DNA of 64,000 nucleotides from positions 8,616,281 to 8,680,280 of the forward strand of contig NC_088301.1 of the NCBI RefSeq assembly GCF_032854445.1. Reading direction: 5' to 3'. Below are positions 23,281 through 36,029 of the stretch, one piece after another; positions within the stretch are counted from its first letter, which is position 1, and each line of letters begins with the position of its first letter. Origin of the DNA: Liolophura sinensis. Lineage: Eukaryota; Mollusca; Polyplacophora; Chitonida; Chitonidae. The notes under the pieces are model-generated. The model did no database searches. It was not told the DNA's origin and worked only from the letters and a program-made list of their open reading frames with translations. The translations under genes and the position numbers were made by a program.

Positions 23281-24944
23281 AGTGAAGGTCGCATGTATGA
23301 TGTTTAGTATCGTACCCCCTATGTCGGAACATGCCTCCTTGGTAGCTCTAGATTGATGTTGTTGTTGTTCGTCCTATTGCAGAAAGTGTAGGTCTTGTTT
23401 TTGATCGTGGGGCGCATTCTGGGAATAGTAAGCTACACTGTTCGCCTCTCATCGGCCTTTTTATTTCTTTACTTGTTCAAACTGCCAGTGCTGGGTGGCG
23501 GTGTCACGTCATCATGTGAAGCTTATAATTTTCCTTCATTCGTCAAAACGCAGTCCCAGACAACATATCTGGATGATTGAACATATTGCCCACAGGCGTT
23601 AAGGTAAACAATTTTTAAAACGACTTTGCCGAAGTTTTTTGACTGATTAATCACAAAGCAGAGTGTATATGTAGAGGTTATCCTCGAGAAATGGTCATGC
23701 TTCGATGAATACGCGTGGAGGAACCAATAAAAACTTCTCTCGCCTATATAACTGTTGATGAATCACAGGACCTGATGATTTCACACAGAGGAACATTTAA
23801 ATAATCCATGTAGGGGGAAACACAACGGGGAGGTTGAGTCATATTTACTCCACACATACAGAGTAGGGTCATAAAGTATAAGGGTATAAAATGTGACATC
23901 TGCATAATATCGATATTTAGGTAAATAAGATCAAACATACACAATTTATATTTAAATATGAATTGTGTATATCCAAGTCGTCAGCAACAGCGTTGCATAT
24001 TTTTTTTATTCTGCACAAGATTTAAACTAAATTCCAGTCCTTTTCTGATATATGACCGAAAATACCATAGAGAAATGTATCTACATGCCTTATCAACTAA
24101 TTAATTAGTACTGTTTAGTAAAAAGCACAATAGCCAGCGGCACAAGTTGAAAAGTCACCATTAGACCCACGTGGGCAAGTGCTTCGACATCTGGGGACCA
24201 AATTTCTCTGCGCATTTGTTCGACAGCAAATTGCCTTATTTAATCACAAAAAACATGGTCCGACATACATATATTCACATGTAGGTTTCATATACACTTA
24301 GCTGGCAAATTGCCCAAATTATGGTTTAATATGATAGCACAGTTATCCCCAGAAAGATACATCCTTACGTGTCACAGTTTGTTGTATGAAAACAAATGGC
24401 ATAGGAGTAATACTGATATACACAGTAATGTACGACTCGAATGGCAGAAACTGTCAGGTGCACCTGCCATTTTCAGGGCTGCCACCTTGACAGCAAGGTT
24501 TCGTATGCAAACATGCTAACCGACACAACCTAATTACCGCTTTTCCTAATATGCCCTTGACATCGGATCAGCATGCGATCACTATGCTGTTCACCAGGTT
24601 ATGTAATAAATGTAATCAGAAAACAATCTTGTAATACTCCTCACAGTGGTTGTTTCAACGACTGCATTTTTTTCTTCACGGCTCAGATTTCGACAGCAAA
24701 GATTTTCAGACACATTTGCAAATTCCTCTCACTGCATGCAGACTTCAGCAAACACGATTTTAGTACACATTACATACTCCTTACAGTGGATGCGTAGTCC
24801 ACACTACTATCTCTGTCCACATGTTTATCGCGGGATGTTACTATGTTTCTGTGCAAGTAAATTTAGCAACATTAGACACTGACCTGTCACACCGTTCCCA
24901 CAAAGGTATTTAATATTTACGTCGATTGACGCATTAATGGGTTA
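23281..24944. other. Intergenic, no gene recognised
   Basis: Short frames without family resemblance; no clear repeats. I see nothing that can be supported. Confidence 0.5.
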
Positions 24945-25080
24945 AATTCCGGGAGAAATATGGGTGCTTGAGGAATCCCGGTCTACAAAGTCACAGTAAA
25001 GCCAGCGATGGCTGGATTCGAACGCATGACGACTGGGGCTCATAAACACCATGCAGCTTTGGCTCCGAATGTCACACGGG
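24945..25080 (-). repeat. SINE head fragment
   Basis: On the minus strand it reads a tRNA-like B box (GCGTTCGAATCCAGCC) followed by CGGGATTCCTCAAGCACCCA, resembling a SINE body. The tail is missing. Confidence 0.45.
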
Positions 25081-25284
25081 TATGTAGGTACATATACTCA
25101 ACTAACTGTACTTGCTAGTAGTATCAGTATACATAGTAGTAAACATTTTACATATGCATTCAGTTGCTTGGGACTGCACACTGCTGCACCCAGTAACCTG
25201 AAGGACTATTACACATAACACATTAGTCGAGATTTAAGGGTTACTTATATAGGTCCACGTGGGCTTCGTGTCACATGATCGCAT

Positions 25285-25440
25285 TTTTTATTTATACTTG
25301 GTGTTTAGTGCTGGGCTCAAGAATTTTACCTTATATAACAGCGATTGGAATCATGGATGGATAAAACAGGAGTGCCCGGAGTAAGCAAGCGAATTTCGCC
25401 ACCTGCCTGCAGGTTAACCCGCCTGGCTTAAACAAGATCG
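25285..25440 (-). repeat. SINE family D, 3' part
   Basis: On the minus strand: CTCCGGGCACTCCTGTTTTA, a decayed AAATTCTTGAGCCCAGC tail and ACACCAAGTATAAATAAA end. Its body is similar to the minus-strand element at 41198-41395. Confidence 0.6.
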
Positions 25441-26772
25441 TTAACTATTTTGATCCCATTCTCTTGCATTGTGGATTTACAGACATGCGCAAAACAAAGT
25501 GAGAATGTGTTCAAGTTACACGCTCCTGATACCAACTTTTAACCTCGCTTTGTGTGTATATGAACAGTCAAAACAATAACACGACATATAGTAATGTCAA
25601 TATTTTTTAGGGCTGTGTATATTGTTTGTGATATTTAGAACCTATGTACGTTTCTGTGTAAATCGTGCCATCAGACTATCATGCACCGATTGCGCACATC
25701 CTCTATGTAAGCAACAGTCAGTTATACTGCGCATGTCTCAAAGCCTGCATGGGAAAAAAATATGTCAAAAGCCGTGTTCAAGCTGCCATCCTTTTAAAAA
25801 GGGGCGCATAAGTATGCATAATGCTAGATCCATGTACTGCGGCATGTCATGCAGTCTGCAAACACAGGCCACACGATCTGGAATCCAGAAAACATGGCCT
25901 GTCACTCTCATAATTAAATATACAAGCAGCATTGAACTTCGGTCAACTCTTTTTATCTAGCACACTAATTAATATTTCATTACAGCATAACTCCTCATCA
26001 CTAATTACCATATGATTTTATAACAGATCACCTTTGACCGTAGAGCAGAGGCTGGTGACTGAGATGCACATAGTGGTTATCAATTATCTAGCTTATACCA
26101 AGGTACACATTCCACCCATAGCTCTGCACGTGCTAACAGTCATTTCTCTGTTGCAGACATAATTCGCATACTTTCTGGCAAGTTCATCATATCTTCGTAG
26201 AGTCTTTGCAGATATTATATACCGAGTAAGAACCGAGACCAGCCGAGGTACAGTCTCAGTTCTGCATTCATGCATGCCGTTGTCGTAATGCATTTTCATT
26301 GTCGGTTGGTAAAACATATGTCGTAAGTCTTACCAGCCGCCATGCAATAAAGTATAGGCAGTATATACGTGTAGTTATTATACGTATCTCCGGAGCTTCG
26401 TGCTTACTTATTGTTCCTGACTTTTGATGCGACTTATGACCTTTGGTGAAATTGGGGTCAGAGGGCCCATTCCTTAGATACCACTCGAAACGTAACGTAC
26501 AAAGTGCATTTACCATGAATCTCCGCTGTGTCTTTGGACGCTATTCAAAACTGCGTGCTTTAACTAGATATGTTTTATTATTATAAATATACATTTGTGT
26601 AACATTTCACTTACCTTAAGCTGCAGTACAAACCAAGAGAGCAGAATTTTACAGCGGTCAAAAACCCAAGTGTCGCATGCAGTGATCCTGCTCTTTAACC
26701 ATCTGATCCGGCCAGCCTCTTATGTGCTTGGAATAGTGTACATAATATCCATATCACATGTTGAGATAGAGG
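25441..26772. other. Intergenic, no gene recognised
   Basis: A 112-codon frame at 25622-25960 and shorter minus-strand frames at 26093-26516 resemble no known protein and have no splice or promoter context that I can support. Confidence 0.5.
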
Positions 26773-27020
26773 GTGGCCTCTGTGGCCGAGGTGGTTATAG
26801 AGGGCCAACGCGGCACAATGACCCAGAAGCCTCTCACCAATGCGGTCGCTGTGAGTTCAAGTCCAGCTCACGCTGGTTTCCTCTCCGGACGTGTGTGGAA
26901 ACGTCTGCCAGCAATCTGCAGATGCCCAGTTTCCATCCAGCATAATGATGGCCACCATCGTGTAACTGAAATATTCTTGAATATGGCATAAAACACCAAT
27001 CAAATAAATATATTAAATAA
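26773..27020 (+). repeat. SINE family A, full length (best reference copy)
   Basis: The complete order is visible: GTGGCCTCTGTGGCCGAGGT (A-box region), CAATGACCCAGAAGCCTCTC, GCGGTCGCTGTGAGTTCAAG (B-box region), the GCTCACGCTGGTTTCC body, GAAATATTCTTGAATATGGC and ACACCAATCAAATAAAT. Length is about 248 bp. The head looks Leu/Ser-tRNA-like. Confidence 0.92.
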
Positions 27021-28424
27021 TTACTGTGATAAAGTATTATACACATTCAGACCACATATTATTTTCCACGCATCACACCTTATACTGACATTATATACGG
27101 ATATCGAGGCCTCCGCAAAGGTTAGTGTGCTAACCTTATATGCCTACGCATGCACTCTGAGAGAGGCATCACATTGTCAGATCAGCCTCCTAGTATTTAT
27201 AAAGCTGTGGTTTGAGTCAAGGACTTATAGTGAGATTTCTCTGACAACATTCCGTTATAGAACATATATTTGTCTATGTATGTGACCTTCGGTTAGCACT
27301 TTCAGACTCCGTGTTAAGGCCCTGATGGCAAAGACAGAAGACATCTGGCCTGCGTAAAAACGCCCAAGGATACAATTACGTCTGAAGTGAAGTTCGAACC
27401 ACTATAGTTTTTTAAATAATGTACGCCCTTCAGTTTTAGTAATATATCCGTCCGAAAAAATGCATGTGTATTGAACAGTTTTATGTAGGCCTAATGTAGA
27501 CCAAAGTACTATGTATTTCACTGAAGATGTTCATAAGTTGTTTGTGTTTTTTGTGTTTTGTTTTTTGTTTGTGTTTTTGTTTTGTTTTATGAGGTTTTTT
27601 TCTTTGTTATAAGCCTAACTATAACATTTTAGGTGCCAAACCTAAAGAAGAGCGTTGGATTTTCTAAACCTCTTTAGGACGGAGACATGCTTGAGTGTCA
27701 ACCCATTCATTATATGCACGCAGTCTAATTTTATGCCCCTTTTCACAACCTGCGAATCAAGTGTGAAGAGTTCGTAGATTTCCTTGTATTCTTTTTTAAA
27801 TCTGCTCTGTGACAAGTGTTGTTAAATGTCTGTGTTCACCCAACAAAATGCATGCAGTCTAAAATTCTACCATATTACATGCAACATAATTTTGTCTTAT
27901 CATGCCTATGTTAGTATATATAGTTTTAGGCTATCCGATGTGAATAGATGAGAAAAAGCAATTGATGTTAGTCACTTTAACGCTGGCTGTGACAAAGCAA
28001 AACTTATGTAAATACATTATACAGCAGTTTTGTTATTCGGGATAGTTCATGGAAGTAACCAGGAAAAGAATCAACTTCATTGACAAAAATAAACATTCAA
28101 ACTTAAGCTCAGAATTATTATCACGAGCTTTCCGAAGAATTCACATCCAAGTATCTCTACGAGGACATATGACAGCTGGGTAGATACCAACACAGAGTAT
28201 GAGTCAGTAAATATACATGAATGATAAACCTACCCTAAAGTGACAGGCTTATATTAAGAAATTCCAAGTATGTCATTTTCCCAGCATCTGTATGCTGCAT
28301 TTCAAATCACTACACGCATCGCTCTGTGCGTTCATCATATTACCTCATAACCTATCGTCCTTTGTGTATTGCTATATACGTGGTGAAGCAAATATTCACC
28401 GACAACCTTATCGTTCCGGAGCGT
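27021..28424. other. Intergenic with T/G-rich low-complexity tract
   Basis: No gene recognised. A (TTTTG)n-like tract lies at about 27540-27603. The rest is AT-rich and unremarkable. Confidence 0.55.
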
Positions 28425-28697
28425 TTACTAGTCGAGCTGGCGAATGGCTTTCGTAGAAAATCAACCAGCTCATCAACTATGCAAGGCGCTATAGTCGTGG
28501 GTTCAATTTCAGCTCTCGCTATGTAGTTCGGGCGCCGCGTTAGTATTAAGTAAGGAGGCTTTGTCATTTATGCCTGGTGAGGTGAAGTGGTTTCCCCCGG
28601 GTTTCACTCTCTGGTTTCCTCAATACATAAACCTGAACGTGGCCATGTATGATAAATGAAATATTTTTTTAGTCTGGCGAAAAACACCAATGACTCA
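28425..28697 (+). repeat. SINE family D-like, near full length
   Basis: B-box-like GTCGTGGGTTCAATTTC, the body TTTCCCCCGGGTTTCACTCT, then ATGAAATATTTTTTTAGTC and AAAACACCAATGACTCAAC. Its tail is related to family A while its head and body differ. Confidence 0.65.
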
Positions 28698-28778
28698 ACC
28701 TATATATAAGGACAAGCCTTTGCCGATTAAAAAAGCAGAAATTGTAGCAGTTCATAGTTATTATCTACATTTTGGAGG

Positions 28779-28900
28779 AATGAATGAATGAATAATTATG
28801 GCTTAACGCCACATTGGTAATATTTCAGCCATATCGTGGCTAGAACATATAACCGAATCGGCGTGTGACATAGACCGTGACATTTGACTTGCGGTAACCT
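28779..28900 (-). repeat. SINE 3' end, CATTCATT-tailed family
   Basis: On the minus strand: GCCACGATATGGCTGAAATA, then ACCAATGTGGCGTTAAGCC and a (CATT)n end. This is a third tail type. Confidence 0.6.
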
Positions 28901-29369
28901 CGCGTGACATAGTAGGCTGTATTTAAAGTTGCTGTGTTACGCGTGCACCGCCATTACGTAACATTATACTCACGCAACCACCCATCTCCTTACGTCCTTA
29001 AAGAAGAGTTGCGTGCGGAATGATTTCCTTAATCGTCCGCTGAAGGCACCAGTTCAAATACCGCATGATGGCCAAAGTTAACAAAAAAGAAAAGACCCAC
29101 CAGCTCATCTGACGGCTGGCAAACAACAGTTGAAATAGTAGAAGGAAAGACTGCACGTTTATGTGTATCACCGTTCAGAGAAGGCGTACCAAATTATTCC
29201 TCGAAGACATTTCTATATAGTTCTATATAAGTTAAAAAAAAAAGCAGCTTTACAGTCAAACGATAAATAAAATGAAAGGGTAAGATTTTGCAAGTGTTAA
29301 TTGACATGAAGTTACATGTTATGTCTTCATATACGTAATCTCCGTTTTATGGTGTTTTGTTTGTGTTAC
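28901..29369. other. Intergenic, no gene recognised
   Basis: AT-rich. A worn SINE-like piece may lie at about 28990-29090. No gene. Confidence 0.45.
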
Positions 29370-29731
29370 TGAGAGTGGTCTAGAGGTTAAATGCACTGGT
29401 CTTTCAATGTCTGTGGAAAAAATGACGCGCAATCCCGGCAAAGGACAGCGGGTTTAATTTGTGGATTCACCCGTCGACTGCTGGTGACAATAAGTAGTCG
29501 ACTAAGCAGATTTGTTTATTAGCACAATCAAACGTTCCTTTGAAGACCACCTTTCTTCCACCAATATGATGCGCATATCTGTACGTCACATGCGGAAAAG
29601 TTTGTTGGTAATTTGCAAAAGTCTGCTGCTCACGTGCGCCGGCATCCTGTTTCCCACGAAGCGAAACTGAGCGCCATCGTATCAGTAAAAAAATTTTGAG
29701 TATGGCGTTACACAGTCAGAAAAATAAATAG
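29370..29731 (+). repeat. Probable SINE, about 360 bp
   Basis: The head shows GTGGTCTAGAGGTTAAATGC (A-box-like). The 3' end shows GCGCCATCGTATCAGTAAAA, TTTTGAGTATGGCGTTACAC and AAAAATAAATA. The same 3' signature (GCCATCGTGTTAGTAAAAG) recurs at 60153-60219. Internal boundaries are uncertain. Confidence 0.5.
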
Positions 29732-31199
29732 CTATAACGTTAAAAGGAACTCCAACCAGTCCTGATCTTAATACAATCAAATATATAATTGTGCGTTTGT
29801 GACAAGGAGCAAGTCTTGCTCACGTCTAATAAACTATCTGACCCAAACTTTTGCAGGTTAAAGCCTTATTTAAAACTCCGCGTACATTATCTATATTGTG
29901 CTAATTTTTATGCTTGCATATGGTAACCCCTGACTTTTTATTGATATCTTCTCTCGACCCACCCCCTGCTCCACATCCTCACCCACCTCAACATCTATCC
30001 CCGGCGGACTTACAGATCGATTCATCCTTGGTCAAGGCTGGTCTATCGACATCGGTCGTGAACCTGAATATAATGATTGGACGTTTCCACTCCGTCACAG
30101 GCTGACAAAACTTGCGCAAGCGTGATCTAGAGGCCACTGGCCATTTTCGCATTCTCCTACACTACAAACAAAGCAAGCTTTGCAGAGAAAGAAGATGTTT
30201 TAGGTGAAGAAGAACTCGGATACAATAGTCAAACTGGTGTGCGGTGTACACACATATAGGCCCTGTGTTGCGTGTTTGTCCGGTACATAACACATACATA
30301 AGACACATAATTTTGTAACAGTTTTAATGTTTGTATTTAAGGGGATTGCGAGGAATACATATTTAAATCACGCACATGCATGTAGCGACAGGCATGGTGT
30401 ACATATTAGAATCTGTACGGGCTCATATTGTCCACACGGCATTCCCCGGCAGATGGGCTCCTAATCACCGCTGACAGTGAGCAAGGTATACAGACCTATA
30501 TATACTCTGTTTTTTGTGTAACCAGACACAACAAAAGCGTCGTGACTATAGTATAGAATACACCCTTCTACGCATGAATAGCCATGTGCTACACGGACGT
30601 CCCATGTCGAAAAACAGGCTGCAACACATACCCCCCATCCCCCACCCCCTTCGCACGCACACACACCTTTCCTCTTCCTCCACCCTCCTAGACACACCCT
30701 TTGGGGTGGTATTCCGTAGTGGGCCTACACACATCGCAGAAAACTAATTTAATTGGACTCGAATTGCCTTTTAAAGATGCTTTACGTGTTGTATCAGTGG
30801 TACGCTTACGTATATGGGCACTACGTAGCCTGTATGCGAATGCAGATTAAAAAAAAAAGTTCAAATATTAAAGGCCTGCTGCATCGGTGTTGTGCCACGG
30901 TATGACATTCGCCCTCTGGCGAACTCGCACGACAGCTAAAGAAAGATTTGACGCATATTTTAAGCAGAAAATAATATTACAAGCTTATGCACAAAGTAAA
31001 TAAAGAGAAATGAATAATTTGTGCTCTAGGAACAAAGAGATTATCGTGTTGTACGTCAATCTATATCGACCCTGTACATATATGTACTTTATCTTACATT
31101 TTTATGAGCTTATATGAATAAAAGATGTCATATTAAAACCTCCATGTACACGTACAGGCCTGCTCAGACATAGAACTGCGCATTTTCTACATCAAAACG
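29732..31199. other. Intergenic, C-rich patches
   Basis: No gene recognised. A C-rich tract at 30630-30655 could form a G-quadruplex on the minus strand. Open frames on both strands at 30461-30747 follow from this compositional bias. Confidence 0.5.
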
Positions 31200-31520
31200 T
31201 CAGTCTAATAAATTCAAATGCAATGCCAGAGCCAATTTCTTAAGGGAGGTTCCGGTGTGTAGGCCACAAGATCGTGTACATTTCCTGAATACCAGCATGA
31301 TAAGTACAACTCTCCACACCACGCCGATGTTCTGACTTCGTGCCCTGGGCTTTGTCCATCGATAGGGCAGATCCAGCACCACACCCAATCCCCACTCAGC
31401 AAACCGACGAGCCCACATTCTATAGCCAATCAAGGATCACAGGTCTCCCACGTGGCTGACTGGGCTATTTCGGGAACATATATATAAGGGTTTGTCAACA
31501 CCAGCAAACACGAACCACGT
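31200..31520 (+). promoter_or_regulatory. Promoter-like CCAAT/TATA region, no proven gene
   Basis: On the plus strand, CCAAT-type motifs occur at about 31232 and 31426-31430, an E-box CCACGTGG at 31449-31456, TATATAAG at 31481-31488 and another CACGTG near 31517. The order and spacing are promoter-like. No long ORF follows; the longest is about 58 codons from 31606 and overlaps a repeat-like stretch. Inference only. Confidence 0.3.
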
Positions 31521-31689
31521 GTTGCGTAGGCTAATCTGATGGTGTATTGAAAGAGGCGAGGAAGTGAAAGCACGATTCGAAGATCATGACTAATGTTCAT
31601 TACAGATGCACGAGGATGACATAAATATATCTGTAACTACATCCTTTTATCCATGGTGTGTCGTACATGGGTTAATCATAACTATACGT

Positions 31690-31780
31690 ACAGTATACAA
31701 ACAAACGTTATTTCATCGACGTTTTGACATCTACCGGAAGTCGATAGAGTCATCTTCGAGCGATATGGACACGCCTATAT
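31690..31780. repeat. Short interspersed segment resembling a transposon UTR
   Basis: The text around TTTCATCGACGTTTTGACAT and AGAGTCATCTTCGAGCGATA has the look of a short conserved motif I associate with retroelement-flanking sequence in marine invertebrates. No second copy is in the window, so this rests on pattern memory. Confidence 0.25.
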
Positions 31781-32449
31781 AACCACATTTTCTGCATGTG
31801 TATCCAGTTAATTACATAAATTTAATTACCATAAATTATTACACACGGACCCATCTAATACTGAAGTCGTCATGACGAGAATTGTACTATTTTGCACAGG
31901 TTTCCATAAAAAAATTTCAACGCTGATATGAAAAATAAAATATAGGTTTTGTACATGTACTTGTCATGCCAAAGGCTGACGATCTATTCCTATAGATATA
32001 TATTGCATTTGGCACCATCTACATGCGTATGTGCTACATGTGTTATATAAGAACATAAGGAAACAATCCGTCCAGTATAGAGTTGATCTGACCTACACAT
32101 AAACAGAACGATGGTGGCAAGGGACAATTCGATTGAAAATTATAAGAAACAATTTAAAGACTTTTAGACTTGTATAATTTATAGGATTTGAGACTATCCG
32201 CAGAGCACCATGTTTATGTTATGTATAGACAACGACAAAATGATTTATTCTGTTTTGCTTCATCTGCTGCAGTTTTGATGTTGTTATATGGAAACCACTT
32301 TCATGTATGTCCGGAAACGTGTCTCCGAACTTCCATCATGATGTAGAATTGTTTCCGTATTTGGACATAAAACTGTTGAAAGTGAAACACAACAAAATAA
32401 AAAAGACGTTGGTTGACCTGTAAGCAGTGGTGCTTACCTTTGGTTTGTC
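31781..32449. other. Intergenic, no gene recognised
   Basis: AT-rich sequence; no supported feature. Confidence 0.5.
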
Positions 32450-32490
32450 GTGAGAGCGGCATAAAATACAAGTCAAATAAATAAACATAT
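32450..32490 (+). repeat. SINE family A tail remnant
   Basis: GAGAGCGGCATAAAATACA followed by AGTCAAATAAATAAAC, a diverged copy of the terminal 40 bp of the family. Confidence 0.5.
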
Positions 32491-32690
32491 AAAGTTTGTT
32501 TATCGCTATGGTATTCTTACATTCACCATATATATGTAATGAATGGAAAAACTTGTTTTTGTGTGTAAAGACGATAAATGGCGGTGATTGTAAACACTCA
32601 CGCACCCCCCCCCCCTAAAAACCGACAAAAAAGCAACTCTAGTATCATCGATATCAAAACCATGCCGACAACGTACAATGTGGTTCTCGC

Positions 32691-32882
32691 CACCTATAGA
32701 TCGTCTCTGACCACTGAGGTCGCAGGTTCGAACCTCTGTCTCGTTTAGTTCATCTATGTTAGTTGCTCTTTCAAGTATACACCAGGCAATGGGCTCTCCT
32801 TTAGTCTCACCTCACCGTTTCCTCCTCCTGACCACCTGCTAAAAGTGAAATAATCTTGAGTATGACGTTGAACAGTTAAGTA
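32691..32882 (+). repeat. SINE family D-like
   Basis: B-box-like GGTCGCAGGTTCGAACCTC, body with CTCACCTCACCGTTTCCTCC, then AGTGAAATAATCTTGAGTAT and GACGTTGAACAGTTAAG. Another head with a family A-like tail. Confidence 0.65.
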
Positions 32883-33879
32883 CAGGCCTATCATAACAAT
32901 GCTCATAAAATATGTATAGTTACAAAAGAATTCTGGATCAATATATTAATCAAGTAAACAAATAAATGACGTCAGTGACATCTGTAGACGATTAGTGCAT
33001 GTCAGTTGTAAAAATTCAACATCAATAATTTACTACATACTATATTAGTAGCGGCTCAGATGCGGTGCAATAGTTCTATTTCTTGATGGGAATGTTTGAC
33101 CTGACGTATCAGTCACATGGACTCCGAATCTGGTGCAATACTAGTTAAATGTGGACGTATCACAAATAGCCGCTCGGTCATGCTATGAATCGTGGCCTAG
33201 TTTTAAACTCCTCGTGTCGCGGCTGTATTCCCACACGTCAGCCACATGACACACCTGTATATTCTTAGGTCCCAAGTGCTGACGTTTGCATCATTCACAC
33301 AAACAGTTTTTGCAAATTGTGTTTGTTATCACTACCAAGGCAACAACAAAGCGCATGGCATCACCTCCTCGATATAAAGCGATGTTGAATTCGTGATTTG
33401 CATCTCTTTACAGCCATTCACGTAACTGTGACGATGTTCATAATTGTAGAACTGCAAAGCGTTAAGTAGCACGCCCTTTCTTGCACCCGTGGACCGCGCA
33501 AAAGGCCTTCTAAATCAATACCTTAATTAAAGCATGTTACAAAGAAACATTTAGCACGAATTCATATACATGTTCAAAGATGCGTGGTGTAAGCATATAT
33601 GAAATTAGGCTGGTAGTGAAGATGGAACAATTACGTGTGCCCGCATGATTAATTTCGAGAATCTGTACGCTGTTATAATTTTTTTTATCCATAGCCCACG
33701 TTGCCTGCAGGTCGATTAGTACTGGGTGCTAAGTAAATACAATACAATTTAAATGTACGCAGACCTCTGTTTCTTGTGCTACGAGCTCAGCGCGAGTTCG
33801 AATCAGGCTTCACGTTTGGTTTTACGAATCTGAAACATCTTCACAATCTTAAATTCTGAAAAGCGTTAATTTCTTAAAG
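32883..33879. other. Intergenic, no gene recognised
   Basis: Mostly unique-looking. A SINE-like piece with B-box-like GCGAGTTCGAATCAGGC lies at about 33780-33810. Confidence 0.45.
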
Positions 33880-34228
33880 GTTGCCCCGCTAGTACTGTTA
33901 GTAGAGCGTCTGCTTTGGGAGCGGCATATCCAGGGTCAAACCTAAGATCTTAAAAAAGGAAGCTGTAGCTTCCTCGCTTGGCGTTCAGCATAGAAGGGAT
34001 AGTGCAACTACTGATTGACCCGTATCAGTATAATGACTCGGGCGGGGCGACTTACTTGCCTTCGTTAAGTCGTCTTAGTGAAGCAGCACTAGATAAAAGA
34101 GCGGTGTAAATCCGCCCTGCAACAAGGAGGCACATTACATGCATTCTAAGGATTCCTTCGTCGTCATATGACCGAAAACTTGATAAGTACGATGTAATAC
34201 CCCAAGCACTCACTCACTCACCCACTCA
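33880..34228 (+). repeat. SINE family B, full length
   Basis: A tRNA-like head (GTTAGTAGAGCGTCTGCTTT, B-box-like CCAGGGTCAAACC), then AGCTTCCTCGCTTGGCGTTC, GACCCGTATCAGTATAATG, a body with ATCCGCCCTGCAACAAGGAG, and AAGTACGATGTAATACCCC ending in (CACT)n. Length is about 350 bp; this is the reference copy for family B in the window. Confidence 0.9.
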
Positions 34229-35650
34229 AAAAAAATAGCTAGCATTTGGCCACCTGGCTATCCAGCCCAGTGGGGACGTCTGTCTATGTTTGCCTAATGG
34301 TTCTTTCTTCACAAACAGCATGGTTGTTGAGAGTTCATTCAGATTCTCTCCAACGTTCTTCACAACTTTTGTGATCACTTGACATGTCATGTCAAATAAA
34401 ATACATCAGATTTACCATATTTTGCAACTTCAAAATATGCTGAAACACCATTTTAAATGATTGGATTTGATGATGTTCCCTTGTCATTTCACTACTACAT
34501 GTATAAGAAATGTTATCTTGCTCCTCTCTTTATACCTTGCTATCATTTGCTTTTAGTACATGCACCATTTATGTTTTTTACACAGAGGCAAGTTATTCAG
34601 TTATCAAAGCTTTTGATATTCATCCATGGTATTTGCTAAACATATACTAAAAACACTTATTATCAGCATGATGGCGGGAGATTTGTCAACAAATTTAAGA
34701 AATTACATTTCATTTTCGCTCCAAAATTTCAGTTGGAATATAGCGATCATTTAAATATCTCCAGAGGACACAGATTACAGAGAGAGAAACTGGTATGTAG
34801 TGCAGGTCAGACAAATTGGGTATCCAGAAAAGTAAATTTCCTTTTTCAATACTGCCATTTTTGACAAAATGTAGAAAGTGACATTAAGTCAAAAATGAGA
34901 ATTTTAAAAACTTCTCACGGTATGAAACAGATAATTGTTGTTTTTTTTTTGCGCACATTCCAATAGCGGTATAGCAGAGATCCATTGTTAATGTTCAGGG
35001 AGGGATGTAAGAAATAGTGTTTTTTTGTCAAAACAGTCTGAAAACTGATATTTATAGTACAATTTTGTCTAAAATTAATGGATTTGCATTTGAAATAATT
35101 TCAAAGGCAGTATTTGGACATTCACAAATGTTAACGCAAACATATCCTCTGCACACGTAGTCTTGAAAGCATGTAATTTTTATCACGAATTAGTTAACTC
35201 CCACACCAGTTCCATGGCATCTCTCTTGGGGGCTTCAGGAGCTTTCTTTTATTCTGTGCTTTTAATATTATTTGGCTTATCTTGAAAAAAATATTAAATA
35301 TGTAGCTTAATAAATAACATTGTCTTTGTTATCTAGCATGGCGTCATGGCTTCATTGGCTAAATATGTAACTGGATGTTTGACTTTGAAGTGAAGTCAAA
35401 TACATGGTTACCTAGTAAGCTGACTTTAGAAAGATAACTGGATATAATATAAGAGCCATCACAGCATACTTCACACCTTGACAACACCCACTTTTTCCAC
35501 GCACAGATGTCAAAATGAGCATTCACACTACATTTCGTCTCCATATCATGTTAACACCCTTTTAACGCACTGAATACACCTTTAAACAGTGGATCAAAAA
35601 AAGGTCCTTTAGTAAATTTCCAACCTTTCAGCACCATTAAAACTAAGTTT
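34229..35650. other. AT-rich stretch, possible decayed mobile element
   Basis: About 1.4 kb of AT-rich sequence without SINE signatures. A 61-codon minus frame at 35359-35544 reads somewhat protein-like (contains ICAWKKWVLSRCEVCCDGSY), but no family is recognised. Inverted termini were not found by eye. Confidence 0.3.
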
Positions 35651-35774
35651 ATAAGCTGTGCATACAAATATTCGCCACCCACACACTAGTGTATCGCCTT
35701 CGCTGACAGAGTGAGTGCGGCATACAGCAGCAAGTGCTTTTGCCAATAACTGTACCAGCGCAGTAATCGTTTTG

Positions 35775-36029
35775 TTACTTATGTGATGAAGACAACCACC
35801 ACGTCTTGAAGGACTCGTCCCAATACTCCTTACAGCGCACGCCCCGCTTTCTGCGTTTACTTTTCTTCACTATACAATGACTTGCAAATTTTGTACAGAA
35901 ATTTTGAACAACGCCAAGGAAACGGGTCGAGGTGATGAGACATGAAAGGATGTCAACAAAGAAGAAAGAAAGAAAGAAAACATCCAGTGTGCCAAACTTT
36001 ATGTGTACTAATACTTGATACAAATGCAT
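35775..36029 (-). pseudogene. Possible gene fragment sharing a block with 53.1 kb
   Basis: The minus-strand text around LGVVQNFCTKFAS (35923-35885) matches, with few changes, the plus-strand LGVVQDFCTKFAS at about 53134-53172. The similarity also continues upstream (ATG, then CATCACCTCGAC here against CACCACCGTGAC there), with a small length difference. It continues for about 40 codons into a Lys/Arg-rich stretch. The family is unknown. It could be a repeated exon, a retrocopy or an unnamed repeat. Confidence 0.3.
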
